A stretch of DNA of 64,000 bases. Origin: Cristatella mucedo. Taxonomy: Eukaryota; Bryozoa; Phylactolaemata; Cristatellidae. A program made the translations under genes and the position numbers. The notes under the pieces are model-generated. The model ran no database searches. It was not told the origin of the DNA and saw only the letters and a list, made by a program, of their open reading frames with translations. This document shows, piece after piece, positions 34,735 through 45,954 of this stretch (position 1 is its first letter; each line of letters starts with the position of its first letter). The stretch is from assembly GCA_009760855.2 (NCBI GenBank), contig WPIO01000058.1:1511001-1575000 (forward strand), read 5' to 3'.

Positions 34735-35600
34735 AGCATATCTCCTCTTGAATCTGTACGAAATCTAGTTGTCATGACCGAAAGTGACCTTTTATTAGAT
34801 GATCACATCAGCTCCACTATCAAGTCTGCCTACTTTCAGCAACATAACTTTGCTAAAATTTGGGCTTGTTTACACAGGCATATTACATCAAATTGGTCCA
34901 TGCATTTGTGACATCCCGTCTCGACTTATGTAACTCACTGCTTGCTAGTCTACCGGCTTGTGCAATCAGGAGCTTACAGCTAGTGCAAAACTCTGCATCT
35001 AGGTTTGTCTGTTGTGAACATCGAAGTTTCGCACACACCACTCCTCGCCAACCTGCACTGGCTCCTAGTCAAGCAACGCATCGACTTAAATGTTTTTCAC
35101 TCACTTTTAGGTCCCTTCATTCTTTTGCTCCAGCCTACCTGTCAGATCTACTCCCCACCAGGCTAAGTATCGTACCACCAAGTTTACGGAATCTAATCGC
35201 TTGCTTATACCCTCGTCTGAACAACAAATCTTTTGGTGACCATGCCTTTAGTTGGTATGCTCTCAAAGCCTGTAACTCACTCCCGACTTGTATCACGACA
35301 TCTCCTGACTTGACCGTGTATAAAAAGAAACTAAAGACTCATCTAGTTATCACATTTAGTGGATCCGTGTGATTCAACCTTTATGTAGTTATGCTTTTTG
35401 ATGCTGTGCATGTTGCTACTAACCATGCTTGCATGCTGACCCTGTGCTTGTCACCCCTAACCACGTTGATCTTGTTGTTTATTGAGCATGCTACCACTAA
35501 ACAATCGATCGTACATCCTTTCCACCAAATGTAAACTGCTTAGAAAGAGACTGTGTTCTCTGCGATTGCTATATCAAATGTATTACAGTTATAATTATTT
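34735..35600 (+). pseudogene. LINE A 3' copy, plus strand
   Basis: It begins in the E-S-D-L-L-L-D-D-H-I-S-S-T-I-K-S block (about 34780-34830), continues in frame 34860-35372 (V-H-A-F-V-T-S-R-L-D-L-C-N-S-L-L), and ends with the tail GTAAACTGCTTAGAAAGAGA and TTACAGTTATAATTATT. It is frameshifted near 35040-35100, where H-W-L-P should be. Confidence 0.88.
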
Positions 35601-36732
35601 GCTAACAGTCGGGCAATACCTACTCAGCTGAAGGTCTCCAGGCCCTAATTTATATTGCACAAAATAGGGTGGCGAGCACTTTCACCAGCTGAAATAATGC
35701 TGCTTGAATAGCCACTGATGCAAATGCACCAGCATGTTCACCGCCCTTCTAATCTTTTAATAGCTGGTCCAATTCCGCCTACTAAAAGATCACCATGGAC
35801 ATGGCCTCTACGATAACTTTCGGCCCGAGCAGAAGTTAAACGACAGATTGATCTACACAAACATTTTGAATGAAAGCCTTCTACATTTCAAGGATTCGCT
35901 GCCAATGACTCTGGGTGGACAAATGTTGCACCCAAGTCTTGCTGTTTTTAGTTTTCTTATTGCGATTTGTGTCGTGTTCGTGTGATGATTTTCATTAGAA
36001 TTTTTCAAGCTCTGGCGATCGTGAAACCTCTTTGCTTGACCACTTGCCGTTCAAAGGGTGTCAACTATTTAAAGCAAAAAATTGTGTCTTTCAAACCAAT
36101 ATTGTTACAGAAGTTGACTTATTGCTTCGCGATCTCTGTCTTCCCAAAGTTCACTGGGCTCGAAGTTACTTATCCGCCACGGTAGGTGGCAGAAGCCCAG
36201 GCTCCAGCAACTGGAAATATTGTCAACTTTCAAATTCATTGGCATGTGAAAAAGCCTCACTTGGGTAACAAAGAGTTTGTACAAGCCAGTTCTCAATAAA
36301 GAATTATAAGTGCCTTGTTTTTCAAGCTACGGTGACAGCGAATTTAACATTCCTCGATGTGCGACTTAATGCAGCATCACCTTTATTATCCTCACCTGTA
36401 CTTTCTTCTTCCAGCAATTCTGATAAGAGTATGAAAGTAGCCAAACCTGGCACAGACTTCATGGCAGGGATCTCATTATGCAGAAGTATACTAGACTGAG
36501 CTAGCAATAACTGATTATGTCTAATTGTAATGTCAATTCTTAGAAGTTTGACGACCTTTTTACTTGTTATGATGTTTGAGCTGCTGTATTACTCCAGTTG
36601 TTTTTTTGCCGTGCGAAGTTTCTAATACTTGAAGTTCCAAGTACTCAAACTTTCGACGACTGTCTAATTTATGGAGCCAGAAACAATGAGCTTCGATACA
36701 ACTTTGGCTAGTCTTAGATCTGAGAGAAAGAC

Positions 36733-36764
<32 letters not shown>

Positions 36765-37049
36765 ATCTTTGGGATTTTGCTCTTGGTGCAAACGCGGCAT
36801 AGCAGCTCGTGCACTAGAGCCTTCACCAGAAACACCGCTCCTAACGTTGCTAGACATAGCAGACGCACGAGAAGCACCAATGGCTCCACGAAGAACGGCC
36901 AATGAGTCACAGACGCTGCCTCAGTAACCATATGTGTGCCGACGGTAGCATATCGCAGCAGCAATTGATAGCTCTTACACCATCCAGACTACTCTGCTAA
37001 GAACGTACACCTAATTCCTAAACTTCCTCTACTTCCTCGGGAACGGTGA
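35601..37049. other. Intergenic or intron, no gene recognised
   Basis: Apart from the (GA)n tract there are only short frames (35967-36185, 36032-36268) without a known domain. Confidence 0.5.
36736..36765 (+). repeat. (GA)n microsatellite
   Basis: About 13 GA units. The apparent Ser-Leu open frames on the minus strand here are caused by it. Confidence 0.95.
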
Positions 37050-37252
37050 CGTAATCAGACTCTCTACCAGTTCTACGGATCTCTCGGCAGCTTTTGATAT
37101 CACTGATAACCAAATGTTTAATGGGTGCCTGTCGTCTCGCTTAGGCATCGTAGGCAATATTGTAAAGGTTTAGGTCTGATCTCACTTGAAGAATGCAGAG
37201 AATAAAAGTCAATGGAAAACTATCATCCAGTGAGTCTTTGAATTGTGGTTTA

Positions 37253-37835
37253 TAATAATGCAAATACATTTATGTAGCACCCTCAGAGAACTGAATCTCG
37301 TTCTAGAAAATTAACAGCTGCTATAATAAAAGCATGACCAAATTATTATTGGTAACATTTGCCATGTCATCGTGCCTAAAATTGTTAGATGTGATATGCT
37401 CAGGGTCATGTGGATACGGTTACTGGCAGCAGCCGCACTGTCAGCACGCATAAGCACTCAAAGGAGGAATCACTCGGACCAACTAAATGTCGTAATAAAC
37501 ATGTGTGTTTTAAGCTTCTTTTTAAATACTATCATGTCAAGGGATTTCGTGACGTCATTCGTGAGTAATTTCCCGGTTTTGGGAGCATACGAACTAAAAG
37601 CTCGGTTTCCAAAGGATTTGACGTTCGTACGAGGTTTAGCTGAATGATTGTCTCATAACAGCGGGTTCTACTATGTTTGGCCTGGCGGATTAGTTTTGAT
37701 AGGTACGCCGGAGCCAAATAATATAGGGACTTAAAAGTAAGTAACAGAACCTAGAAGTCGATATGCTGCTTGATTGGGAAGCAGTGCAGGATGGCGAGAA
37801 GTTGCTTTAAGTGCCACTTGGTTGCCCTAGGGAAC
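37253..37835 (-). pseudogene. LINE A 3' fragment inserted in another LINE A
   Basis: The tail is at its left end (ATTTATGTAGCACCCTCAGA) and C-terminal coding sequence follows on the minus strand (M-A-P-A-Y-L-S near 37700). It ends near the H-W-L-P block, where the plus-strand host copy resumes. Confidence 0.75.
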
Positions 37836-38535
37836 CGCTTTAGGTCCTCTCTTTTTCACGGTTCGTGCTCTTTTTCTTGCTGATTCAATTGCCAAGCACA
37901 ATCTAGGCTGTCATGTTTTTGAAGTCAATGTGTCGTGTACCTTTAACGTATCTGTGTGTTAATCTTTCACTGCCTTACAGCATGTCAAACTCTCAACTCC
38001 TTAACAGCGTACGTGTCTGAAGCGCGTACTTGACTAGCAGAAAATGTTCTGAAATTAAATGAGGAAAAACCAACCTAATAATTGAGGGCAAATAAATTAT
38101 TAGTCTGATCCTGGAAAGCCTAACTCTGTAAATAGGGCTCTTCCAGCATATTTTCAGCCTATCTCTGTAGACTTAGTCTGGAATCTGGCTGACTTCCCCA
38201 AATTAAATTGTTGCTAGACAAGGGGATCGACCCCTCAGTCAAGTCTGCCAACTTTCACATAAGTAACATTGCCAAAATTTGAGATGATCTGGATAAGGAC
38301 GCCATAGCGAAGCTGTTTCGTGTATTCGTGATATCCCGACTAGACTTCTATAACTCTCTACTCCTATGTGTTCCTGCCTTGGCAAAACAGCTGCTAACAA
38401 TTGGAAAAAAAATTGGTGGCTATGCTTTTTGTCGTAAGAGCCCTAACGTCAACGTTAAACCTCTGCTTACTAATAAAGCTGGCTGCCTAGTAAGCACAGT
38501 ATTGACTTCAAGATTATGTCACTCACTTTTAGGTA

Positions 38536-38824
38536 ATAATAACACATTTTTATGGCACCGTCAGAGAACTTGATATACTTATAGGCACTTTAAATACACT
38601 GTAAAGGAAGTATGAACATGAGGTTAGTAGTAACATGCCCAGCGTCAACGTGCATATTTGAGTTAGTGGTAACTTGCTCAGTTTCAGCACGCATAGGCGC
38701 ATCAAGGACAATTCACGAGAATGAAGCAAACGCTTTGAAGAGAAAGTGTGTTTTTAGCTAGTCTCCAAAGGATTTGAGATTTGTTTTAGGCTTAGCTAAA
38801 CGATTTGAGTCAGAAGAGCAGGTG
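38536..38824 (-). pseudogene. Short LINE A 3' fragment inserted in another LINE A
   Basis: The tail AATAATAACACATTTTTATG and GGCACCGTCAGAGAACTTG stand at the left. The fragment runs to AGAGCAGGTGGTGCGATGCC, where the plus-strand host resumes with TTTTCGGAATCTAATCG. Confidence 0.75.
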
Positions 38825-39316
38825 GTGCGATGCCTTTTCGGAATCTAATCGTGTACCCATACCTCGTACGAACCTTAAATCTTTTGGAGACCGTTCTCTT
38901 AGTTCGTATGCTCACAAATCCTGGAAAGCACTTCATACTGTCGTCACGACATCATCTGACTTGATCAAATTTAAAAAGAAACTAAAAACGCACCAATGTA
39001 TCACAGCATCTAGTGGGTCCATGGGATCCGTCCTTTGTGTTCTTGTGCGTGCTGACACTGTGCATACTGCCACTAACCATATTTGCATGCTGAACCTGTG
39101 CATATCACCTTTAACTTTGTTATGTTTGTTGTCATTGAGTATGCTACCACTAACCATTCAATCATGCTTCCTTTGCAACAAATGTAAACTGTCTAGAAAA
39201 AGATTGAGTTCTCTTGTGGCACTATAACAAATGTATTATTATTAATGCCGTCAGAATGTGGTTAACGTAGCATTCGAAAGTTTCACTGCCGCCTCCTTAA
39301 ACTAAGGAAGTAAAGC

Positions 39317-39485
39317 AAATCCTAGCTGATTAAACAGCCTCTTTTGTATAGTGGCAGAAGAGTTTTTACGGTTATCACCACTGCTTTCAGCGGCGATAAA
39401 GGATCGTTCACCGCAGGAATAAAACCCTTGACCTCGGGACCGACGTCGCGAAAGCAACCGCCTTACTGGTGTGCCATCACGGCTA
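39317..39485 (-). mobile_element. SINE1, minus strand
   Basis: The complement has GCCGTGATGGCACACCAGTA, TTTCGCGACGTCGGTCCCGA, a changed B box, then CGATCCTTTATCGCCGCTGA and GAGGCTGTTTAATCAGCTAG. Substitutions are spread along its length. Confidence 0.9.
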
Positions 39486-40059
39486 ACCAGTACTCGGCCT
39501 GTATGATGAAAAGACCTAAAAACGTATTTTAACTACGGTAAGATACTAACGTTCGGCTGCACCCCTTGTTGGGAGCTTACATGCTACTGTTACTACATGT
39601 TACATGTTACTGAGGATTTTCAGTCGCCTTTTCCGCAGCTTCCCACTGTTGCTCTCCTGACTCCACTGTTGATGCAGACTTATATTAATCTTCCGCGCCA
39701 GCGGCCGTTCCGGCACTGCCCTGGGCTTCAATGCGCCTTCAGGGCTGATTGGGCGTTTTAGAGGCTCCCGTCATTAGCACTTGGCTTGGCTGAAGACAGT
39801 CGAGCGCATTAGCTCCAGCCCTATCTTCTTAGATACCTGAAACGATCTCAAAAAATGACTGATTTGTGCACACGAGGCCTGGGGGAGAAAGCCACCACGC
39901 ACCGCAGAGCTGGTGATCACAACTGCGACCTGTCAGGATCGTCCCTGGTACTGTCTCATCAATCAAGTCCTGTCAGCCTTACATTCAGTTGGACAGTCAG
40001 CGAGACAAAATAAAGAAGCCGAGCGTGGCTCTCAGCTGAGCATGCACTTACTGCTGCTT

Positions 40060-40950
40060 TCAGTAGAAACTTGGTAGCCAACACACTTCATTTCACACAG
40101 CAAAGATAAAGTGGGAAGCATAGCAGAGTCAAGAGAGCAGTTGAGGTAGTTAGAAGCATGCAAGTATCAGCCAGGACCGCTTAAAAGAATGAGCCATAGA
40201 CGGCAGCAGGAGAATAGTTGTCGTTGGGTAAGAATTGTGGACGGGAGTTCCACAGTCTAGGAATTGCAGAGCAAAAGCTTCTGCCACCGATGGTCTTTAA
40301 GCTGAGGAATAAAACAGCTAATTTTTTGTCTATACAGGGCCAGAGGATACGAAGAGGTTGAAACTGATGCAGCAGTTCAGCTAGGTACGGAGGAGCCAAG
40401 CCGTGTTGGGCCTTGTGGGTCAGCGTAAGAACTCTGCTCTGTATCCGTTGATCAACCGGCAGCCATCCTAGCTCTTTTAGCAAAGGAGACATGTGGTCAA
40501 ACCTCTGGGATTTGAAAACTAGCCTTGCAGCCATATTCATAGCCAGCTGCAGTGGCTTCGTTCTTTGTTTGGTAGCCCAGCCAAAAGGGAATTACAATAA
40601 TCAAGCCGAGACAGAACTAAAAAGCTAGCTGAATTTTTTGCCAGCCACTGTGGAAGATAGCCTATAATCTTAGATAGGGATCGGACGTGATAGCTAGTAG
40701 CAGAAACAGTTTTCTGAATGAGGCTTTTAAAATATAGGCAGCTGTCGAAAACGACACCTAAATTTCGAGCACGTTTGATGGTCGCACAACAGCATCACCA
40801 ATTAGGAGACCAAAGCCTTTTAATCCGGCCACATGCTTATGGTATCCTATGAGCAGCAGTTTGGTTTTATCTCATTTAGTTTCAAGACCTTTTCTGACAT
40901 CCAGGATCAATTGTTGGCAAGGAATGCATCAGCCACATATGGGCAGGCAC
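40060..40950 (-). pseudogene. LINE B copy with C-terminal polymerase frame
   Basis: The minus frame 40181-40540 encodes A-A-R-L-V-F-K-S-Q-R-F-D-H-M-S-P-L-L, L-G-W-L-P-V-D-Q-R-I and H-G-L-A-P-P-Y-L-A-E-L-L, then S-A-I-P-R-L-W-N-S. This is again the C-terminal part of an L2/CR1-type polymerase, but clearly different from LINE A. The 5' remainder (to about 40950) includes A-K/S-G-x-x-F-D-S-C-L-Y-F-like sequence on the minus strand. Confidence 0.75.
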
Positions 40951-41625
40951 TTTCAAACGTAGAAACAGGGACACATAAACACACACCGATGCACACATAC
41001 TCGCGAGTGTTCAGTTATTTGACGTGATTTGAGGCTGCATGACTCCATCTCTAGGTAAATAGCGCTTCAATTAGATGGGGTACTTTTAATTTTCCTTTTC
41101 GTTAACGGACCGCCATGAAGAGTAGGTAATTACGCCAGTGCAGACATCAACATTAGCCAAACGACGGCGAATGCTTAATCCTCTAGACACACTCAAACTG
41201 ATCTCCAAGTGGGTTTAAAATAGGGCTGGCAGTATCTACGGTAAAAGAGAAGCCGAAGTCTGCATACATCTGTGGAACGTCCACTGGAGCCCTTCGGAAG
41301 CTATTTAGAAGTTTTTACTAGCTTAGTGTATAAAATGTAACGCCGAAGGCTCTGTGGAGTAGGCTTAACCTGCCGCTTACCTAGCGGCGCAACCTACCGC
41401 CTAATGCTGTTCGGTGCGCGTGCTCAATAAGCAGGCCACCACAAAACGAGCGTTTCTGGCGCTGACCTACTCATCGTTACTAAAGGGGGTCGTGAGTCCG
41501 CGGCATGAATTGGAAAGTGAGACGCACAAATTGGGGATTTGACTGAGCTTTATTCGCAAGCGCACAAAGTCGCTGCTCGTCTAGCTCAGTTTTATCTCCA
41601 CACTCCTTGCACGCTTTCAACAGCA

Positions 41626-42075
41626 CAAGCACTCTTGCGGAGGGAATGCGTCCCCCGCACTTAGGCTACCTAAATCTATTGTGGGGAACGACCCAAATAA
41701 TATGAGGAGCCCGAACCGGAGCCTAAACCCTAACCGGAGAACTAGGACTCCGCTTCCACCTTAACGGCATGAATACCATACGCACTACACCAAGCACTCT
41801 TGCGGAGGAAACACGTCTCCACACTTTGGCTACTTACGTCTATAGTGGGGAATGACCCAAAATAGACGGAGCCCCAACCGGAGCCTAGACCCTGACTGGA
41901 GTACTAGGGCTTCGCTTCCACCTTAACGGCAGGAATACCTCACACACTACCTCAAGCACTCTGTCGGAGGGAACACGTATCCACACTTAGGCTCCCTGCG
42001 TCTCTAGGGGGGACGGCCCAAATAGACAAAGGAACCTGAACCAACGGAATATCTCACACCACACCAACTAGATCT
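41626..42075. repeat. Minisatellite with a 165-bp unit, about 2.7 copies
   Basis: CAAGCACTCTTGCGGAGG recurs at 41626 and 41791 and as CAAGCACTCTGTCGGAGG at 41953, giving periods of 165 and 162. Each unit continues with CCACACTTAGGCTACCT-like, TGGGGAACGACCCAAATA-like, AGCCCGAACCGGAGCCTA-like and GCTTCCACCTTAACGGCA-like boxes. The third unit decays after about 120 bases. Confidence 0.85.
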
Positions 42076-43234
42076 AGCTCGCACCGGCAAATCCCTATGC
42101 CAAAACCACGTGCGACGCCCACACACACAACACAAAAGAAACACAAAATGCTAGCTCGGGTGCAATACGACCGTATTCGGCGGAGTCCACCGAATCCTCC
42201 TAGCGCTACCTCGTCCTGTCCCGTCAATAGCCGGCGAGCATCCCGCCCTCCTCCCTCGCTTTCAGAGAAACGAGTCCAACGACGTCGAAGCGAGGCCGAA
42301 GAGAGGAGCCGAACAAAAGACCAAGGCCCAGCGTCGCTCGACTCTTAAATACCTAACTAAGACAGTGCGGCAGGAGTTTAGTGGTATTGGGCCCGACACC
42401 GTGGCTCATTACGGTAAAAATTGATACCGTCCCTAGGCCACAGGAAGGGCACATCTGTCCAGTTTGAATGCCGAATAGGTCCCAGACGATTCTTTTTGGA
42501 CAGAGTTATGGCCGAGGTTGACACGCCAGCCAACATCAATCAGCAGCTCCCGCGGGTATTGGACCAATTCTAAAGGCCGAATCGCCACCACTGGTCCCAG
42601 AGCTTTCTGGCTTGCTCTTAAGCTCTCGCTCTCTATTCGCACTGGCGCTCCTCTCTGGCTCACTGCTCCAGGACAAAGGAGTTATTGCCCACCGCCGAAC
42701 AGCTCTTGTTCGCGATAAAATTAAGCCAAGGCCAGCAAGGCCCCACAATAATCTGACCTCTCAGCAAAATTTCTAAATTATGGGTATACATGTACGTGCA
42801 TAATTCATGTACATCTTTACGATACCCTGGGGTTTATCGAGGCCAGATACCGTAGGCATCTCAGACAATCAATACCTGTGACGAGCTGGACCATGGATAT
42901 GCAACCTATATGAGCTGGGCGTGACCTCGTGGCAGGGAAACCAACTATAGTGTGTAAATATGGGTATTTAGGGGGCTTTCGAATTATATTAGGTCTTTAG
43001 TGAGGATCTGCTATAATATCCCTATGCCCGTTGTTTTTCAGAATAAAAACCACAACATGCAGCTGAGTTTCCTCATTAAGACATTTAGCAGATGCCGCAA
43101 GTTACTCCAAGCTAATCCAAGTTTGTGAATCCAATAATTTGCTTGTTTTTCTATTGCAAAACAAAGAGTGAAATTCTGAGTTCCATAGCGAATTTGGTGG
43201 GGGAGGATTTTTTCTGGTCCTCGTTAAAACTCGA
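42076..43234. other. Intergenic, no gene recognised
   Basis: A basic, Pro/Arg/Ser-rich frame (42097-42348) directly follows the 165-bp minisatellite and is probably an artefact of GC-richer sequence. Nothing else. Confidence 0.45.
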
Positions 43235-43555
43235 AAGAAACCTAGTCATCTCAATACACTAAGAAAGTACCTATTTAGGGCAGCATTTAGTGGGTCCCTG
43301 TGATTCGTCCTTCATGTGCTTATGCATGCTGACACTGTGCATGCTGCCACTAACCGCATGTGCATGCTGACCCTGTGAATGTCACCCCTAACCATATTAT
43401 TCATTTTGTTTGTTTTTCAAGCATGATTTTACTTACCATTCAATTGCATTTCCCTTTGCAGCAAATGTAAAGCGCCTAGAAAGATATTAAGAGATAAGGT
43501 TCTCTGGGGGGCGCTTTATCAAGTGCATTATTGTTATTATTATCATTATTATTAA
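43235..43555 (+). mobile_element. LINE A 3' untranslated region and tail
   Basis: It starts at the coding end (TATTTAGGGCAGCATTTAGT) and runs through GCATGCTGACACTGTGCATG and GTAAAGCGCCTAGAAAGATA to (ATT)n. The match to 61196-61450 (complement) is close. The coding part is missing except for the last codons. Confidence 0.9.
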
Positions 43556-43659
43556 AGTGCTGTATAATTAATATGAAGCGATTCTGTGACCTCTCCAACA
43601 TGTCTTCAAGATCTGTTTTTAGTTTTGTATTCATCTGAGGTAGCACTGCTGCCTCTCTA

Positions 43660-43810
43660 GCTTGGTTTGGTCAAGCGGAAAAGGTGCTTGCCTCGGGGAC
43701 CAAGGTCTGGTTGATATCGTGGGCTCGAGTCCCTAGGCATATGTGAAGCGCCTGAATAAAGATTAAGTTCTCTTGGGGCGCTGTACAGATGAATAGTATA
43801 ATTATATAGA
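43660..43810 (+). mobile_element. SINE2, plus strand
   Basis: A box TTGGTTTGGTCAAGCGGAAA, then GGACCAAGGTCTGGTTGATA, B-box region GTGGGCTCGAGTCCC, and the tail GAAGCGCCTGAATAAAGATT, AAGTTCTCTTGGGGCGCTGT, ending AT-rich. The tail is the best example of similarity to the LINE A end. Confidence 0.92.
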
Positions 43811-44391
43811 GCTGAAAAATGACGGAGGCAGGTTCACCTGGTAGAAGTACCGGCAAAGATAGGCAGTTTTACAAACAATCTTTACTTTTGGGCCTCTACA
43901 GCTACGAAAGCCTTAAATGATCCATCTTCTGAACATCAGAGAAAAGGACTTGGTTAGTGAGCCGCGAGTTGCTTTAGCATTCTAAAAAAGGCCTTGCTAC
44001 GTCTGACCTTGGTTGCCACGCGTTGCCACGTAGGTTGTTCTCACTATTGAGCTTGATTTTTCATGATTTTTTTCTTTCATTTAACAAGATAGTTTTCAAT
44101 CACCTCAAAAGGAATGCCGGAAACTGTAGATGCCCTAAGCAGGATCCGCAGGGACAGTAGCTCCCCCCACCCCGGTTCTGTTCTCTCAGTGTTAATCGAA
44201 GTATGATACTTTTAGCGTGAGCTCTCACAGAAGTCTCGGTTTATTACCAGCACAGGGTCTATTATGAAGAAAACGACGAAACCCAAATGTCTGATGAATG
44301 TTGATGCTGATGTACAGCTAGGTAAGTCAGAGCTTCAGGGTCACCGTCTGAGCGAAGGTGTCAACGAGGCAGCCAGGCCTAGGAGCGCCAT

Positions 44392-44470
44392 GCATGTAAA
44401 GTGCCTAGAAACAGATTACATTCTCTGTGGGTTCAATGCATATGTATTATTATTATTATCATTACTATTC
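44392..44470 (+). mobile_element. LINE A tail only
   Basis: ATGTAAAGTGCCTAGAAACA, GATTACATTCTCTGTGGGTT and TATTATTATTATCATTACTA. It lies in the intergenic region before SNX13. Confidence 0.8.
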
Positions 44471-45346
44471 TTGTTATTGTGCATCTAGGCTCGATTACGC
44501 CATTAATCAAGGCACGTTCAGTCGGTTGAACATTAGCTTCCGGTGTCGGCTATCGTAGTCTAAACTGGCAACGATAAAGGATGCATTATTATTTTCTCTA
44601 ACGATACAGTGTTCCCTTGGTGTAATATAGCTTTTCATAAATGCGGTGGACGACGCGACCACATTCCTCTCACAAAGTAACCCGGAAATGCCAGCCTTGG
44701 AATAGACAGCTGATTTGCATGCAATCTTTAAAGAGCTGAATATATGTCGCAGCTGAGTCAACTGTTGAGAATCAGCATGCCGAGACGAGAGCAAGTCATT
44801 CACTTCCCAATGGCGTCGATATTTTTTTAGAGTGCTCGCCGGAAAGTTGGGTATATCGCGGGGAGCTGACGTCACTCACTCCAGCACCTACGGTGGGCGT
44901 GACGGGTTACACACCGTCCCTAGCTTCGTCCGATGCTGAACTCGACCGTTCATTGTTTGATTGATTAGATGGATATAGATATGTTTTATAAATAAAGTTC
45001 GTGTTATCAGGTGTGAATAGCTTTCAAGTTTGTCTCCTAGTTTGTACTTCCTACTCGTTGCTGCAAATGCAGTCCTGCAGCTGAGCTTACTTCCGCTCTG
45101 TGGTGGGCAGGTGTAGCCCCCCTTGCTGGCACTCGACGTTGAGACCGAGCACGGTGCTTGCCTGGCACCACATTAAATAGCGCATCTTCGCAAATCAAGC
45201 GCTACCGCATCGCTTTCGGTCGGTACGATTGCAGCGCAACTCTCCGTATATCGAGCGGTCAGCTAGTCTTACCGTAGAGGGACCGTACCTGCTCGGCGCC
45301 GGCCACGACCGTCTTATACGATGATGAACTGTGTAAACGAGAGAAT
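44471..45346. other. Upstream region of SNX13
   Basis: Contains the expected promoter and 5' untranslated region. No strong TATA box or initiator could be fixed. The minus-strand frame 44507-44875 has no recognised domain. Confidence 0.4.
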
Positions 45347-45465
45347 ATGAGTTCGACAAGCAGCTTATTTTTCTGGATCTCGCTCGCCTCAGGGCTATTT
45401 ATTCTCTCATTCGGAGCTGGATGTGGAATTCTAATCGCTTGCCATATAGTAGCTTTTTTAGTAGG
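45347..45465 (+). CDS. SNX13: SNX13 exon 1 (start codon and first membrane segment)
   Basis: ATG at 45347 with A at -3 is the first in-frame ATG after the stop TAG at 45275. The exon encodes M-S-S-T-S-S followed by about 33 hydrophobic residues (L-F-F-W-I-S-L-A-S-G and so on), interrupted by G-A-G-C-G, as in the re-entrant or double membrane anchor of SNX13. It ends GTAGG|GTGAGT in phase 2, matching exon 2. Similarity to the vertebrate anchor is mainly in hydrophobicity and in the F-L-V-G-G junction. Confidence 0.75.
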
Positions 45466-45627
45466 GTGAGTGCATAATGGAATGTTCGACTTCTTTCTCG
45501 CCGATCGCCTTCGCACGTCTGGCGTGTTCACTGCCTTCGGCAAGGCGCGCCGACTAAGATTTTTCTTAACCTTGGCAGCGTTAGATCGGCCGAATATCGG
45601 ATAGAAGCTTCTGTCTTTATACCCCAG

Positions 45628-45727
45628 GGTCCTCACTACTTACTTGTACTACGGTAAGCAGACGTCTGATGCTACCTATGGCTTTTCCCACTCGATGTTG
45701 CGACCGGCTTCAACTGGAATAGAGTCG
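45628..45727 (+). CDS. SNX13: SNX13 exon 2 (end of membrane anchor, linker)
   Basis: Acceptor CTTTATACCCCAG, donor GAGTCG|GTAAAT. One base completes a glycine, then V-L-T-T-Y-L-Y-Y-G-K-Q-T-S-D, resembling the SNX13 pattern G-G-L-V-V-T-L-L-F-G-K-T-N-S. The following S-H-S-M-L-R-P aligns with the H-S-F-L-P-P of vertebrate SNX13. An earlier GGTAAG in the exon (at Y-G-K) looks like a donor but would break the phase with exon 3. The GTAAAT donor keeps phase 0. Confidence 0.8.
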
Positions 45728-45867
45728 GTAAATAATCTGGATTGTTCGGCATCACACTTTGGTTCTATTTTGGGAACGTCTTTTGTCGAATTCCCCGAAC
45801 TGACCGCCGTGACTCGTAGTACTTGTGCTCAATAGTTTCAAGCTACTATTTGTCTTCGCTGGATCAG

Positions 45868-45954
45868 GTTTCGGGACCGCCGAGCGCCAAGCAGTTGGAA
45901 AACCTGGACAAGCGCCTCACCGGGGCGAGCGTGATTGACGACGTCCTCCACGAG
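45868..45954 (+). CDS. SNX13: SNX13 exon 3 (start of PXA domain)
   Basis: Phase 0 on both sides, 29 codons, acceptor TCTTCGCTGGATCAG, donor CACGAG|GTAAGC. It encodes Q-L-E-N-L-D-K-R-L-T-G-A-S-V-I-D-D (residues 82-98), the conserved entry to the PXA domain (compare D-R-R-L-T-G-A-N-I-I-D-E in vertebrates). Confidence 0.92.

Larger units (their letters stand above)
37050..39245 (+). pseudogene. LINE A copy, plus strand, split by two inserted LINE fragments
   Basis: Three blocks keep the LINE A order. 37050-37240 has S-T-D-L-S-A-A-F-D-I-T-D. 37836-38535 has G-T-A-L-G-P-L-F-F, the A-D-D-T region and S-R-L-D-F-Y-N-S-L-L. 38825-39245 has F-S-E-S-N-R-V-P-I-P-R-T-N-L-K-S-F-G-D and the (ATT) tail. Minus-strand LINE A fragments fill the gaps at 37253-37835 and 38536-38824. 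Confidence 0.75.

Noticed and set aside
44236-44321. Exon-like segment with acceptor TTTATTACCAG and donor GTAAGT
   Set aside because: It could encode a short basic peptide, but it does not resemble the SNX13 N-terminus. The in-frame ATG with a membrane segment at 45347 explains the gene start better.
31482-45346. Last exons of the carbonic anhydrase
   Set aside because: I looked for a phase-0 exon with an N-Y-R-P-x-Q or similar pattern and found none convincing, so no exon is claimed.
45259-45636. 125-codon frame on the minus strand
   Set aside because: It overlaps the SNX13 first exon, has no recognisable domain and is explained as the shadow of that region.
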